This document shows, in pieces, positions 17,159 through 26,523 of a stretch of DNA of 64,000 bases (its first letter is position 1; every line of letters starts with the position of its first letter). Source of the stretch: Pararhodobacter sp. (GTDB taxonomy: Bacteria > Pseudomonadota > Alphaproteobacteria > Rhodobacterales > Rhodobacteraceae); NCBI RefSeq assembly GCF_034676545.1, contig NZ_JAUCBZ010000015.1, positions 2,325,001-2,389,000 of the forward strand, given 5' to 3'. The notes under the pieces were generated by a model. That model was not told the DNA's origin. It was given only the letters and a program-made list of their open reading frames with translations, and did not search any database. The position numbers and the translations under genes were made by a program.

Positions 17159-18085
17159 CTAGACCTGCGCCAAAATCGCGCGCGCCTGGGCGCTGTCCTG
17201 GTCCATCTGTGCGATCAGGTCGGGCAGGCTGTCGAACCTGGCTTCGGGCCGCAGGTATTGAACCAGTGCGACCGACAGATGTGCGTCATAAAGATCGCCT
17301 TTGAAATCAAAGAGATGAACCTCGAAATTTGGCGTATTGATGCCAAACATAGGCCGCACCCCCAGCGAGGCGACGCCGTCATAAATGCCGCGCTGCGGCC
17401 CGCTGCGGACCTCGACCTTGACGGCATAGACCCCCAGTTTCGGCAGGTGCAGCCCATCCACGACCATATTGGCGGTCGGATACCCCAACTCGCGCCCGCG
17501 TTTGGCACCATGCACAACGAGGCCGTCAATGCGGTGGCGGTGGCCCAGCATGTCCGCCGCATCCTGGACCCGGCCCTCGGACAGGGCCGTGCGAATGGCG
17601 GTCGAGGAATAGACGCCGTCCGCTTTGCCGATCAGATCGACAATGGTCACGTCAAATCCCATCTGTGCGCCAAACGCCTTGAGCATTTCGGCATTGCCTG
17701 CGCGCTTGTGGCCAAAACAGAAATCCGAGCCGACGACGACATGGCTGATGCCCAGACCCTGGCTGAGAATGTCGCGGGCAAACGCGTCAGGCGGCAGGCT
17801 GGAGAGGTCCTTGGTGAAGGGCAGTTCAAACAGCACATCGACGCCCAGGCGCTCAAGCCGGTTGCGACGGCCCTCGGCGTTCATCAGGCGAAAGGCCGGG
17901 CCATCGGCGTTGAACACCTGCCTTGGATGCGGCTCGAAGGTGATCACGCCCAGCGGCGCGTCGGGGCGGCGTGCCGAGTTGATCACCGCCTGGTGGCCAC
18001 GGTGAACGCCGTCGAAATTGCCCATTGCCACCGAAGCACCGCGCAGCGCCTCATCGGTCAGGGTCCAAGTGCTGATCGTCTGCAT
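17159..18085 (-). CDS. ribF: bifunctional riboflavin kinase / FAD synthetase
   Basis: This 308-residue enzyme makes FMN and then FAD from riboflavin. The N-terminal FAD synthetase domain has the nucleotidyltransferase motif MGNFDGVHRGHQAVI and VVGSDFCFGHKRAGN. The C-terminal riboflavin kinase domain has GRELGYPTANMVVD and ends with the helix REARFDSLPDLIAQM-type pattern. The start at 18085 follows GGAG, while the frame upstream lacks a site. FAD is needed by several flavoproteins in this window, but that is general metabolism, not local coupling. The order MaoC hydratase-ribF-ycgN-ltaE is on one strand with short gaps. Confidence 0.96.
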   Translation of the reverse strand: MQTISTWTLTDEALRGASVAMGNFDGVHRGHQAVINSARRPDAPLGVITFEPHPRQVFNADGPAFRLMNAEGRRNRLERLGVDVLFELPFTKDLSSLPPDAFARDILSQGLGISHVVVGSDFCFGHKRAGNAEMLKAFGAQMGFDVTIVDLIGKADGVYSSTAIRTALSEGRVQDAADMLGHRHRIDGLVVHGAKRGRELGYPTANMVVDGLHLPKLGVYAVKVEVRSGPQRGIYDGVASLGVRPMFGINTPNFEVHLFDFKGDLYDAHLSVALVQYLRPEARFDSLPDLIAQMDQDSAQARAILAQV

Positions 18086-18116
18086 CCTGCTCCGCGCCCC
18101 CGCCAAGGGTGGCGGG

Positions 18117-18602
18117 TCAGTCGAACTTGCGGCTCGGCGCCAGAACCAGCGCGTCACCCTTCAGGACGGTGGTATTGCCCACCGAGCAGCGACAATCAAG
18201 ACCAACCCGGCGCTTGCCATAATCGATCTCGCGCACGGTGACTTCGGCCAGAACCGTGTCACCGGGGCGCACAGGGGCCAGAAACCGCAGGTTTTGCCCC
18301 ATGTAAATGGTGCCGTGACCCGGCAATTGCTCGCCGATGACCGCAGAAATCAGGCCGGCGGTCAGCATTCCATGCGCGATGCGCCCCTCGAAGATCGTGT
18401 CCCGGGCATAGGTGTCATCCAGATGCACCGGGTTGTGATCTGTCGAAACCTCGGCAAAGAGCTCGATATCGCGGTCGGTGATCAGCTTTTGCAGGTGACG
18501 CGTCATGCCCACTTCGAGATCTTCGATGCAGATCGTACCACGGGGCAGATTGTCGGCGGGGCGGCTGTCGAGCATGGCGGATTTTCCGGTTTTGTGACCC
18601 AT
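18117..18602 (-). CDS. MaoC-family (R)-specific enoyl-CoA hydratase
   Basis: This 161-residue single hot-dog protein has the MaoC active-site motif FAEVSTDHNPVHLDDTYARDT (Asp and His of the DxNPxH pattern), then GRIAHGMLTAGLISAVIG. Such proteins hydrate trans-2-enoyl-CoA to (R)-3-hydroxyacyl-CoA and often feed polyhydroxyalkanoate synthesis. The start could be 18602 or the internal ATG at 18575; both have acceptable purine-rich sequence upstream. It is the first gene of the group that continues with ribF. No PHA genes are seen in the window, so its actual substrate is unknown. Confidence 0.88.
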   Translation of the reverse strand: MGHKTGKSAMLDSRPADNLPRGTICIEDLEVGMTRHLQKLITDRDIELFAEVSTDHNPVHLDDTYARDTIFEGRIAHGMLTAGLISAVIGEQLPGHGTIYMGQNLRFLAPVRPGDTVLAEVTVREIDYGKRRVGLDCRCSVGNTTVLKGDALVLAPSRKFD

Positions 18603-18888
18603 GGGGACGGGAGTCTTCCTGTTTACTGCGGTGCAGCATAACAAGTCCTGCCCCATCGCGCAAGATGCTTGCGCAAGAAAAGTGCGCTGAATGATGAAGT
18701 GTCGCAATTATATTGCGCTTCGGAATTGAGTGGGCGAGGAGTCAGATGCCGTTAACCGAATGTTTGGTGTTTGCGGTGAACATTCCCGTCACCACCGGCG
18801 GAAATTCAAGGAATTCGCTTTTCCAAAGCGCCACTGCGCAGTAAAGGAGGCCGCAAGAGACAGTCAGGACAAGCGACGGGAGGCACGC

Positions 18889-19557
18889 ATGAAAGCGGCA
18901 GTCATCACCTTTCCGGGGTCGAATTGTGACCGCGATCTGGCCGTGGCCTTTGAGGACGCGGGCGCTCAGGTCGCGCGCGTCTGGCACAAGGACGCGACCT
19001 TGCCGGAGGGGACCGACATTGTCGGCATTCCGGGCGGGTTCTCGTTTGGCGATTACCTGCGCTGTGGGGCGATCGCCGCGCAGTCGCCGATCGCCAAGGC
19101 AATCGTCACCCACGCCGAGCGGGGCGGCTATGTGTTGGGTATCTGCAACGGCTTTCAGGTCCTGGTGGAAACCGGGCTGTTGCCCGGCGCCTTGATGCGC
19201 AATGCGGGGCTGAAATTCATCTGCAAACCCACCCGTCTGACGGTCGCCACCAGCGATAGCGCTTTCACCGGCGGTTACCGCCCGGGCCAGGACCTTTCGG
19301 TGCCCATCGCGCATCACGACGGCAATTATCAGGCCGATGACGAGACTTTGGGCCTGCTGCAAGGCGAGGATCGCGTGGCGTTTCGCTATCTGGACAACCC
19401 GAACGGCTCGCGCGGGGATATCGCCGGGATCCTGTCGCACAATCGTCGAGTGCTGGGGATGATGCCGCACCCAGAGCGGGCCATCAGCCCCGAACACGGC
19501 GGCACCGATGGTCGCGCGCTGTTCTCGGGCTTGATGGGCGCTTTGGCGCTTACATGA
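18889..19557 (+). CDS. purQ: phosphoribosylformylglycinamidine synthase, glutaminase subunit
   Basis: This 222-residue class I glutamine amidotransferase supplies ammonia to PurL in purine synthesis. It shows MKAAVITFPGSNCDRDLAVAF, the nucleophile in VLGICNGFQVL and the catalytic His-Glu in GMMPHPERAISPEHGG. The start at 18889 follows GGGAGG. In most alphaproteobacteria purS lies directly upstream, but the 181 bases upstream here hold no PurS-like frame, so purS must be elsewhere or is not recognisable. The next gene, dctB, is unrelated. Confidence 0.96.
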   Translation: MKAAVITFPGSNCDRDLAVAFEDAGAQVARVWHKDATLPEGTDIVGIPGGFSFGDYLRCGAIAAQSPIAKAIVTHAERGGYVLGICNGFQVLVETGLLPGALMRNAGLKFICKPTRLTVATSDSAFTGGYRPGQDLSVPIAHHDGNYQADDETLGLLQGEDRVAFRYLDNPNGSRGDIAGILSHNRRVLGMMPHPERAISPEHGGTDGRALFSGLMGALALT

Positions 19558-19608
19558 TCGCGCGACGCGCAGCCCGCGCTTGAGCCCTCTGCGACGGGGC
19601 TTTACGGT

Positions 19609-21378
19609 ATGCGAATGACTGGCGACCCCTCTTTTCCCGCGTCGCGAACGCTGCGCTCCGGCATGCCCCCTTGGGGCAAGGCGGTGGTTGCGCTGTTGGT
19701 GGTGGTCGCGGCGGTGGTCGTCTGGGTCCTCGATGACTGGCTCAGCGAAAGCTTTGCCGTTGACACGCGCAACCGGGCCGAACTGCGTCTGGTGCTCTAT
19801 GCGGGCAATATCGAGGGCGAGTTGCAGCGCACGCAGGTGATGCCGATCCTCTTGTCGCGCGACCCGTCGCTGCGCGAAGCGCTGGAGGTCGGCAATTTCG
19901 CCAGAATCCCGCAATTGCTGATCAGCTTGCAATCCGAGGTTGGCGCCGCGTCAATCGAGTTGCTGGACACTGCCGGGCGGGTCGTGGCCGCAACCGACCG
20001 CAATCGGCTGGGGGTCTCGCGCGCCACGGATTTGCTGTTTGTGGACGGTCGCCGCGCCACAGACACGCTGTTTGCCGTCCAGCCACGCGATTCCGGCGGC
20101 TACGGCTTCGCCTATGCCCGTGCCATCCGCGCCGGGACGCAGGTGTTGGGCGTTGTTACGGTCGAGGTTGATCTGGCCAAATTCGAGCGCGCCTGGGCCG
20201 GGTTTTCCGAGGCCGTGGCGCTGATCGACAGTTCCGGCAATATCATCCTGTCCACCGAACCCCGTTGGCGCGGGCGCAGCGAAAGCGACGCCCTGGCGCT
20301 GCGCGATGCGCCCTCGGCGATCGAGCGCGCGCTGCAATTCACCGCCGATCTGACCGGGCGCGGCCCCGATGCGTTCTTGTCGAACGAGGCGGTTCTGCGG
20401 TCGGAAACGCGCTTGCAGCACCGCGGCTGGCGGTTGATCAGCTACACGACCTATGCGGGTGTTCGGGAAAAGGTGAACGGCGTTCTGGCGCTGGTGATCA
20501 TGGGGTTTGCCCTGTTGCTGACGCTGGTGTTCTACGTCTTTTCGCGGCGCGCCTGGTCGCAATCCGCCCGGTTCGAGCAGGAATCCGTTGAGTTGCGCCA
20601 GCTCAACATCCGGCTGCAACGCGAGGTCGCGGCGCGCGAGAAGGTACAGAAAGAACTGAACGTCGCCGAGCAAACCCTGATGCAATCATCGAAACTGGCG
20701 GTTCTGGGCGAGATGTCGGCGGCGGTCAGCCATGAGTTGAACCAACCGCTGGCGGCGATGAAAACCTATCTGGCGGGCGCGCGCTTGTTGTTGAACCGGC
20801 GGCGCTCGGAAGAGGCGCTGGTCTCGTTTCAGCGCATCGACGACCTGATCGACCGCATGGGCGCGATCACGCGGCAGCTGAAATCCTTTGCGCGCAAGGG
20901 CGGCGATGCGTTCGAGCCGCTCGATTTGCGCGCCTGTGTGACCCAGGCGCTGGCAATGATGGAGCCAAAGTTGCGCGAACGTCGCGTGCTGGTGGTGCGC
21001 ACGATCCCCAAAGAGCCGGTGATGGTGATGGGCGACGCACTGCGGCTGGAGCAGGTGTTGATCAACCTGATGCGCAACGCGGTCGACGCCACGGCGACGG
21101 TCAATGCGCCGCAAATCGATCTGGTGATGACCCAGGGCGACACGGTGATTCTGACGATCCGCGACAATGGCACCGGCATCGCGGATATCGGGCAAATCTT
21201 CGAGCCGTTCTACACGATGAAGAAAGCGGGTGAGGGGGTCGGGCTTGGACTGGCGATTTCGTCGGGCATTGTCGCGGATCACGGTGGGCGCTTGACGGCG
21301 CGCAATGTGCCCGAGGGCGGCGCGGCCTTTGATATTTCGCTTCCCGTTTTGGTGAATACGACGGAAATCGCCGCATAA
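19609..21378 (+). CDS. dctB: DctB-type sensor histidine kinase
   Basis: This 589-residue membrane kinase probably senses C4-dicarboxylates. One transmembrane helix (about residues 24-46) and a second (about 287-310) flank a periplasmic PDC-type sensor. A coiled-coil linker follows, then HisKA with the phospho-acceptor in AVSHELNQPLAAM (His375), then the ATPase boxes NLMRNAVDA, DNGTGI and GEGVGLGLAIS. The RDSGGYGFAYARAI region resembles the ligand pocket of DctB. ATG 19609 and ATG 19615 are both possible starts. The response regulator gene follows 39 bases later. No dctPQM transporter is present in the window. Confidence 0.9.
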   Translation: MRMTGDPSFPASRTLRSGMPPWGKAVVALLVVVAAVVVWVLDDWLSESFAVDTRNRAELRLVLYAGNIEGELQRTQVMPILLSRDPSLREALEVGNFARIPQLLISLQSEVGAASIELLDTAGRVVAATDRNRLGVSRATDLLFVDGRRATDTLFAVQPRDSGGYGFAYARAIRAGTQVLGVVTVEVDLAKFERAWAGFSEAVALIDSSGNIILSTEPRWRGRSESDALALRDAPSAIERALQFTADLTGRGPDAFLSNEAVLRSETRLQHRGWRLISYTTYAGVREKVNGVLALVIMGFALLLTLVFYVFSRRAWSQSARFEQESVELRQLNIRLQREVAAREKVQKELNVAEQTLMQSSKLAVLGEMSAAVSHELNQPLAAMKTYLAGARLLLNRRRSEEALVSFQRIDDLIDRMGAITRQLKSFARKGGDAFEPLDLRACVTQALAMMEPKLRERRVLVVRTIPKEPVMVMGDALRLEQVLINLMRNAVDATATVNAPQIDLVMTQGDTVILTIRDNGTGIADIGQIFEPFYTMKKAGEGVGLGLAISSGIVADHGGRLTARNVPEGGAAFDISLPVLVNTTEIAA

Positions 21379-21417
21379 CGTGTTATAGTAACAAGACGAA
21401 TTTCGAGGAGAACCCCT

Positions 21418-22776
21418 ATGAACGCCAGCGAGAGCGTCACGCAGATCAGCCGCAGCCCCTCGCGCATCGTGGTGGTCGATGACGAGCAGGACATGCGCGC
21501 CTCGATCAGCCAATGGTTGTCGCTGTCCGGTTTCACGCCCGAAACCTATGCCAGCGCCGAAGAAGCCCTGGCGGTTGTGGGCCCTGATTTTCCCGGCATC
21601 GTGGTCACCGATATCCGGATGCCGGGCATGGATGGCATGGCCTTTCTCAAGCGGTTGATGGGGATGGACGCGAGTTTGCCGGTCATTTTGATCACCGGTC
21701 ACGGCGATGTGCCGATGGCGGTCGAGGCAATGCGCCTCGGGGCGTTTGATTTCCTGGAAAAGCCGTTTGATCCTGAGCGCATGACGGACCTGGCGCGCAA
21801 TGCCCTCAAGGCGCGCAGTCTGGCGCTCGAGAATCGGGCGCTGCGCCATGAATTGGCCGATGGCACCACGATCATGCGGCGTCTGGTGGGAAATTCGGCC
21901 GAAATGGTGCGGCTTCGCGAGGATATTCTGGATTTCGGGCAGGCCGATGGGCATGTGTTGATCGACGGCGAAACCGGCACCGGGAAAACGCTGGTGGCCC
22001 ATGCCTTGCACGCCGTCGGGCCGCGGGCGGGCAAGCGTTTCGTGTCGGTCTCGTGTTTCGGGCTGGATGACGACCAACTGGCCGCGCGGCTGTTTGGCCC
22101 GGTTGAAACCGGCGGCTTGCCGCTGACCGAAGAGGCGCGCGGCGGCACGCTGTGTCTGGAAGACGTCGAGGCGTTGAGCCCGGCGTTGCAGGGGCGGTTG
22201 CTCAGCTTCATCAACGCGCAGGCGACCCCGCCCGAGACCCGGATCGTCGCCGTATGCAACGCGCACCGGCCGGGCAACTCCTTGGAGGATATCCTGCGGC
22301 CCGACCTCTATTATCGCATGGCGGCGATGAAGCTGACCTTGCCGCCACTGCGCAACCGGGGCGAGGATATTCTGGCGCTGTTCAAGAGCTACGCCGAGGA
22401 TTATGCAGAGGAATATGGCTGTCCGGCACCGGATCTCTCGGCCCAGGACGCGGCCTATCTGCTGCAAGCGCCATGGCCGGGCAACATCCGGCAGTTGATC
22501 TCGATTGCCGAACAGGCGGTGCTGCAAAACCGTCGCGGTTCCGGGTCGGTGGTGTCACTGGTGATGGCCGAGAACGAGGCCTCGGGCGGGGCGCTGACCA
22601 CCGAGGGCAAGCCGCTGAAAGACTATGTCGAAGCCTTCGAGCGCACCTTGATCGACAACACCATGCGCCGTCACAAGGGGTCGATCGTCGCGGTGATGGA
22701 GGAACTCTGTCTGCCGCGCCGCACGTTGAACGAGAAAATGGCCAAATACGGGCTGAGCCGCGGCGACTATGTCTGA
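21418..22776 (+). CDS. dctD: DctD-like response regulator lacking the sigma-54 GAFTGA motif
   Basis: This 452-residue protein has a receiver domain (DDEQDM; phospho-acceptor Asp65 in VTDIRMPGMDG; Lys in EKPFDPERM), an AAA+ domain with Walker A GETGTGKT (184-191), and a Fis-type helix-turn-helix at the end (MEELCLPRRTLNEKMAKYGL). The loop that should read GAFTGA is replaced by ETGGLPLTEEARGG, and the Walker B acidic pair is reversed (LCLEDVE instead of LxLDEI). The arginine finger region RPDLYYRM and the sensor II segment WPGNIRQL remain. It pairs with dctB. It probably does not activate sigma-54 polymerase in the usual way, as is known for Rhodobacter NtrC. Confidence 0.9.
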   Translation: MNASESVTQISRSPSRIVVVDDEQDMRASISQWLSLSGFTPETYASAEEALAVVGPDFPGIVVTDIRMPGMDGMAFLKRLMGMDASLPVILITGHGDVPMAVEAMRLGAFDFLEKPFDPERMTDLARNALKARSLALENRALRHELADGTTIMRRLVGNSAEMVRLREDILDFGQADGHVLIDGETGTGKTLVAHALHAVGPRAGKRFVSVSCFGLDDDQLAARLFGPVETGGLPLTEEARGGTLCLEDVEALSPALQGRLLSFINAQATPPETRIVAVCNAHRPGNSLEDILRPDLYYRMAAMKLTLPPLRNRGEDILALFKSYAEDYAEEYGCPAPDLSAQDAAYLLQAPWPGNIRQLISIAEQAVLQNRRGSGSVVSLVMAENEASGGALTTEGKPLKDYVEAFERTLIDNTMRRHKGSIVAVMEELCLPRRTLNEKMAKYGLSRGDYV

Positions 22777-23300
22777 CGGCGCGGATCGCAGGCAGGCGCT
22801 CGCGCCTGGGTTGTGAGGCACAAGCCATGGGGTGCGCCGGGTTTTGCACCCCAAGCAGGTGTTGAATCCACTGACGTTTTTCGTGAATGTGTGAATTGTC
22901 TGGCCACAATCGACATTTTGCCATTGCGGTGGAGGGGTCTTAGCCCCTATGTTTGTAGGGCTGAAGTGCGCGACGCGCACCTCTCACGGAATTCACAGCC
23001 TGCAATTTCCGGTTTTCGGTCGATGCGCAGGCGGGATCGGCCCAGGTTGGCCGTAGAAATGTCAGGCGCGGCACCGCGTCCGCCCGGCTTAGAACGGGTG
23101 TCCACCGCGCTTTGCGGCCGGACGCCGGAGCATGAAACCGCGATGCAAAGGGACGCATCAGCACATGACGTGAATGGGACGCGCAAGCGCGACGCCCTCC
23201 GTTTGCTGACGTTTGGCATCGCCCACACAATCCCCCATGACAGCAGACCGCGTGGCCCTTCGGGGCTGCGGGGAAGGCGGCATGGGGCAAGTAGGATCCT
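22777..23300. other. 524-base region between dctD and rne, probable long rne leader
   Basis: No reading frame here looks coding. Just after dctD there is a perfect hairpin (CAGGCGC/GCGCCTG, 22793-22808) with a poor T tract. Further on are a short inverted repeat near 22936-22964 and GTGCGC-GAC-GCGCAC near 22966-22980. RNase E genes usually have long, structured 5' leaders through which the enzyme limits its own synthesis, and this region could serve that role. No promoter was assigned with confidence. Confidence 0.45.
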
Positions 23301-26300
23301 ATGGGAAAGAAACTTCTTATTGACGCCACGCACGCGGAAGAAACCCGCGTCGTGGTCGTGGACGGAAACAAGGTTGATGAATTTGATTTTGAGACCATCC
23401 ACAAGCGCCAGCTGGCTGGCAACATCTACCTCGCCAAGATAACCCGCGTCGAGCCGTCGCTCCAGGCGGCCTTTGTCGATTACGGCGGCAACCGTCACGG
23501 TTTTCTGGCGTTCGCCGAAATCCATCCGGATTATTACCAGATCCCCGTCGCGGATCGTCGCGCCTTGCTTGAGGAAGAGCGTGCGCTTGCCCGGTCACAT
23601 GATGATGACAACGGCAATGGCGGCAACGGCAACGGTAATGGCGGCAACGGTGGCCGCAATGGCGCTCATGACAGCACCGATGCCGCGTCCGAGGGTGGCA
23701 ACCCCTCTGGCCGCCGCTCGCGTCGCCGCCGGTCGAATTCGGACGGCGATGATAACGCGCAAACGTCGCAGGATGCAGACGCCGAGGCGCAGGACACCGA
23801 GAATGCCGTGGCCGAACCCGTCGCGCAGGATGCCGGGATCAGCGAACACGCTGACGCGCCGGTAATCGAGGCGCAATCGGTCGAAGCCCCGGCCGACGGC
23901 GCCGCCGACACGGCTGTGGAGGCCGCGTCCGTGGCCGAGGCAGACGCCGCCGCAGCACCGGGTGCCGCGCCAGAGGCGGAAACGCCCCATGCCGCGCCAG
24001 AGGCGGAAACGCCCAAGGCCGCGCCGGTGGAATCGTCACCCGCCGAGACCACCGACGACACCCCCGCCCCCGGCAATGGCCGCCCGATGGCCGCCAACTC
24101 CGAGGGGATGGAGACGCGCACCTATGGCGCGATGGACGTCGTTGAACTCGAGGATGACGCCAACTCTGACCATTCCGACGAGTTGGGTTCGCATGATGAC
24201 GAGCCGGAAAAACCATACCGCGCCGCGGATTTTGCCAGCCAGAACGACGACCAGATCGAATCGGTCGCGGATGAAGACGTGTCGGACGAAGTACGCCCAC
24301 CACGCCGCCCCCGCGCGCGCCGCTACAAGATCCAGGAAGTCATCAAGGTCCGTCAGATCATGCTGGTGCAGGTGGTCAAGGAAGAGCGCGGCAACAAGGG
24401 CGCAGCGCTGACCACGTACCTGTCATTGGCCGGTCGGTACTGCGTCTTGATGCCCAACACGGCACGCGGTGGCGGTATCAGCCGCAAGATCACCAACGCC
24501 GCCGACCGCAAGAAGCTCAAGGAAATCGCCGGTGAAATCTCGGTGCCCGAGGGCGCTGGCCTGATCATCCGCACGGCGGGGGCGCAGCGCACCAAGCCAG
24601 AGATTCGCCGCGACTATGAGTATCTGTTCCGCGTCTGGGAGCAGATCCGCGAGCTGACGCTGAAATCCGTGGCCCCGGCGCCGATCTACGAAGAGGGCAA
24701 CCTGATCAAGCGGTCGATCCGCGATCTGTACAACAAAGACATCGACGAAGTGCTGGTCGAGGGCGAGGGCGGCTATCGCACCGCCAAGGACTTCATGAAG
24801 ATGATCATGCCGTCGCACGCGAAAAACGTGCAACTCTATCGTGATCAGATGCCCTTGTTCGCGCGGTTCCAGGTCGAAAGCTATCTGGGCAGCATGTTCA
24901 ACCCGACCGTTCAGTTGAAATCGGGCGGCTATATCGTCATTGGCGTGACCGAGGCTTTGGTCGCCATCGACGTGAACTCGGGCAAATCGACGCGCGAAGG
25001 GTCGATCGAGGACACCGCGCTCAAGACCAATCTTGAAGCCGCCGACGAAGTTGCCCGCCAGTTGCGCCTGCGCGACCTTGCGGGTCTGATCGTCATCGAC
25101 TTTATCGACATGGAAGAGCGCAAGAACAACGCCGCCGTGGAAAAGCGCATGAAGGATGCGCTGCGCACGGATCGCGCGCGCATTCAGGTCGGGCGCATCT
25201 CGGCCTTTGGTTTGATGGAGATGAGCCGCCAACGCCTGCGTCCGGGCATGTTGGAGGCCACCACCCAGCCTTGCGCGCATTGTCATGGCACGGGTCTGAT
25301 CCGGTCGGACAATTCGCTGGCGCTGCAAATCGTGCGCGCCATCGAGGAAGAGGGCACGCGCAACCGCTCCAAGGAAGTGCTGGTCAAAGCGCCGATCGAG
25401 ATCATCAACTATCTGTTCAATTCAAAGCGTGAGCGCATCGCCCAGATCGAGATCCGCTACGGGATGGCGATCCGCCTCGAGGCGGATACCTCGTTGATCA
25501 GCCCGGATTATTCGATTGAAAAGTTCAAGACCGCGACGCGGATCGTGGCGCCTCCGACATCGGCGGTCGTGTCGTTCGACACCAAGACGATGTCGGATAT
25601 CGACGACGAATTCAGCGATACCAGCGTGGATGAGGACGAGTCCGAGATCGTCGAGGCAACCGTTGTCGAGAGCACGGTCGCCGAGGCGAATGGCGCGGAT
25701 GGCAATGGCGACTCGGCGGATGGCGGGGACGGCAACAAGCGCAAGCGGCGGCGGCGTCGGCGGCGGCGCGGTGGTCAGAATGGCGACAGCCGCGCGGATG
25801 ATGAGTTGGATACCAGCGACAACGACAACGATAGCGACGAGTCCTCCGATGATGAGGACAGCGACACCGACCAAAGCGTGACAACGCCGGTCGAGGGCGC
25901 GGATGCCACGGCGCAAGAGCCGGCAAAACCCGTGCGCAAGCGGCGGACCCGCACGCGCAAAAAGCCGGTTGAGGGTGAGGCCGAGGCGGCTGACACCCCC
26001 GATGTGGCGGCCGAGGCCGCGGCTGACGAGGCTCCGGCCCCGAAAAAGCGCACCCGCACGCGCCGCAAGAAGGTGACCGACGAGGCCGCACCGGCCGCCG
26101 AGGCCGCCACCCCGGACGCCGCCACCCCGGACGCCGCGACCCCGGACGAGCCTGCCCAGACCCCGGTCGAGCCCGCTCCGACCCCGGTGGAGGCCCCCGT
26201 CGAGCAGCCCATCGAGGCCCCCGTCGCGCCCCCCGTGGAGACCCCTGCGGAGGCGCCGATCGAGGCCCCGGCCGACACGCCGCTCGAAGCGCCTGTCGAA

Positions 26301-26435
26301 ACGCCATCGCCCGACGTGGCCGAGGCCGCCGAAACTGCCGAAACCGCCGCTGACCCCGTCGTCGCACCGGTTTCAGAGCCCGAGCCGCCAAAGCCCGCCA
26401 AACCACGGCGCATCGGCTGGTGGTCGCGCGGCTGA
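23301..26435 (+). CDS. rne: ribonuclease E
   Basis: The protein is 1044 residues, the endonuclease core of the RNA degradosome. The S1 domain starts at residue 37 (LAGNIYLAKITRVEPSLQAAFVDYGGNRHGFL) and is split by an insertion of about 240 acidic, Ala/Glu-rich residues (about 97-335), common in alphaproteobacteria. The catalytic part has VAIDVNSGKSTREGSIEDTA and VIDFIDM, whose aspartates bind magnesium, and the zinc-link CAHCHGTG. The C-terminal 290 residues are disordered: acidic patches, Arg-rich RRRRRRRRGG, then Pro/Glu/Ala repeats such as TPDAATPDAATPD, with a short end segment RRIGWWSRG. The tail is the likely degradosome scaffold. Confidence 0.96.
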   Translation: MGKKLLIDATHAEETRVVVVDGNKVDEFDFETIHKRQLAGNIYLAKITRVEPSLQAAFVDYGGNRHGFLAFAEIHPDYYQIPVADRRALLEEERALARSHDDDNGNGGNGNGNGGNGGRNGAHDSTDAASEGGNPSGRRSRRRRSNSDGDDNAQTSQDADAEAQDTENAVAEPVAQDAGISEHADAPVIEAQSVEAPADGAADTAVEAASVAEADAAAAPGAAPEAETPHAAPEAETPKAAPVESSPAETTDDTPAPGNGRPMAANSEGMETRTYGAMDVVELEDDANSDHSDELGSHDDEPEKPYRAADFASQNDDQIESVADEDVSDEVRPPRRPRARRYKIQEVIKVRQIMLVQVVKEERGNKGAALTTYLSLAGRYCVLMPNTARGGGISRKITNAADRKKLKEIAGEISVPEGAGLIIRTAGAQRTKPEIRRDYEYLFRVWEQIRELTLKSVAPAPIYEEGNLIKRSIRDLYNKDIDEVLVEGEGGYRTAKDFMKMIMPSHAKNVQLYRDQMPLFARFQVESYLGSMFNPTVQLKSGGYIVIGVTEALVAIDVNSGKSTREGSIEDTALKTNLEAADEVARQLRLRDLAGLIVIDFIDMEERKNNAAVEKRMKDALRTDRARIQVGRISAFGLMEMSRQRLRPGMLEATTQPCAHCHGTGLIRSDNSLALQIVRAIEEEGTRNRSKEVLVKAPIEIINYLFNSKRERIAQIEIRYGMAIRLEADTSLISPDYSIEKFKTATRIVAPPTSAVVSFDTKTMSDIDDEFSDTSVDEDESEIVEATVVESTVAEANGADGNGDSADGGDGNKRKRRRRRRRRGGQNGDSRADDELDTSDNDNDSDESSDDEDSDTDQSVTTPVEGADATAQEPAKPVRKRRTRTRKKPVEGEAEAADTPDVAAEAAADEAPAPKKRTRTRRKKVTDEAAPAAEAATPDAATPDAATPDEPAQTPVEPAPTPVEAPVEQPIEAPVAPPVETPAEAPIEAPADTPLEAPVETPSPDVAEAAETAETAADPVVAPVSEPEPPKPAKPRRIGWWSRG

Positions 26436-26523
26436 GTGCGGCTGATACGAACGTGACCGCGCCCCTCGTGACGAACGGGGGGCGCGTGTCTATGAGGGAC
26501 AGGCCCAACCCGGAGCGCATGTG

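Noticed and set aside
20686..22527. 613-codon minus-strand frame across dctB and dctD
   Set aside because: Composition (Arg, Gln, His) and lack of any domain show a shadow frame; both plus-strand genes have complete catalytic motifs.
22813..23442. 209-codon frame between dctD and rne
   Set aside because: It overlaps the certain start of rne in another frame and has no domain. The leader explanation fits better.
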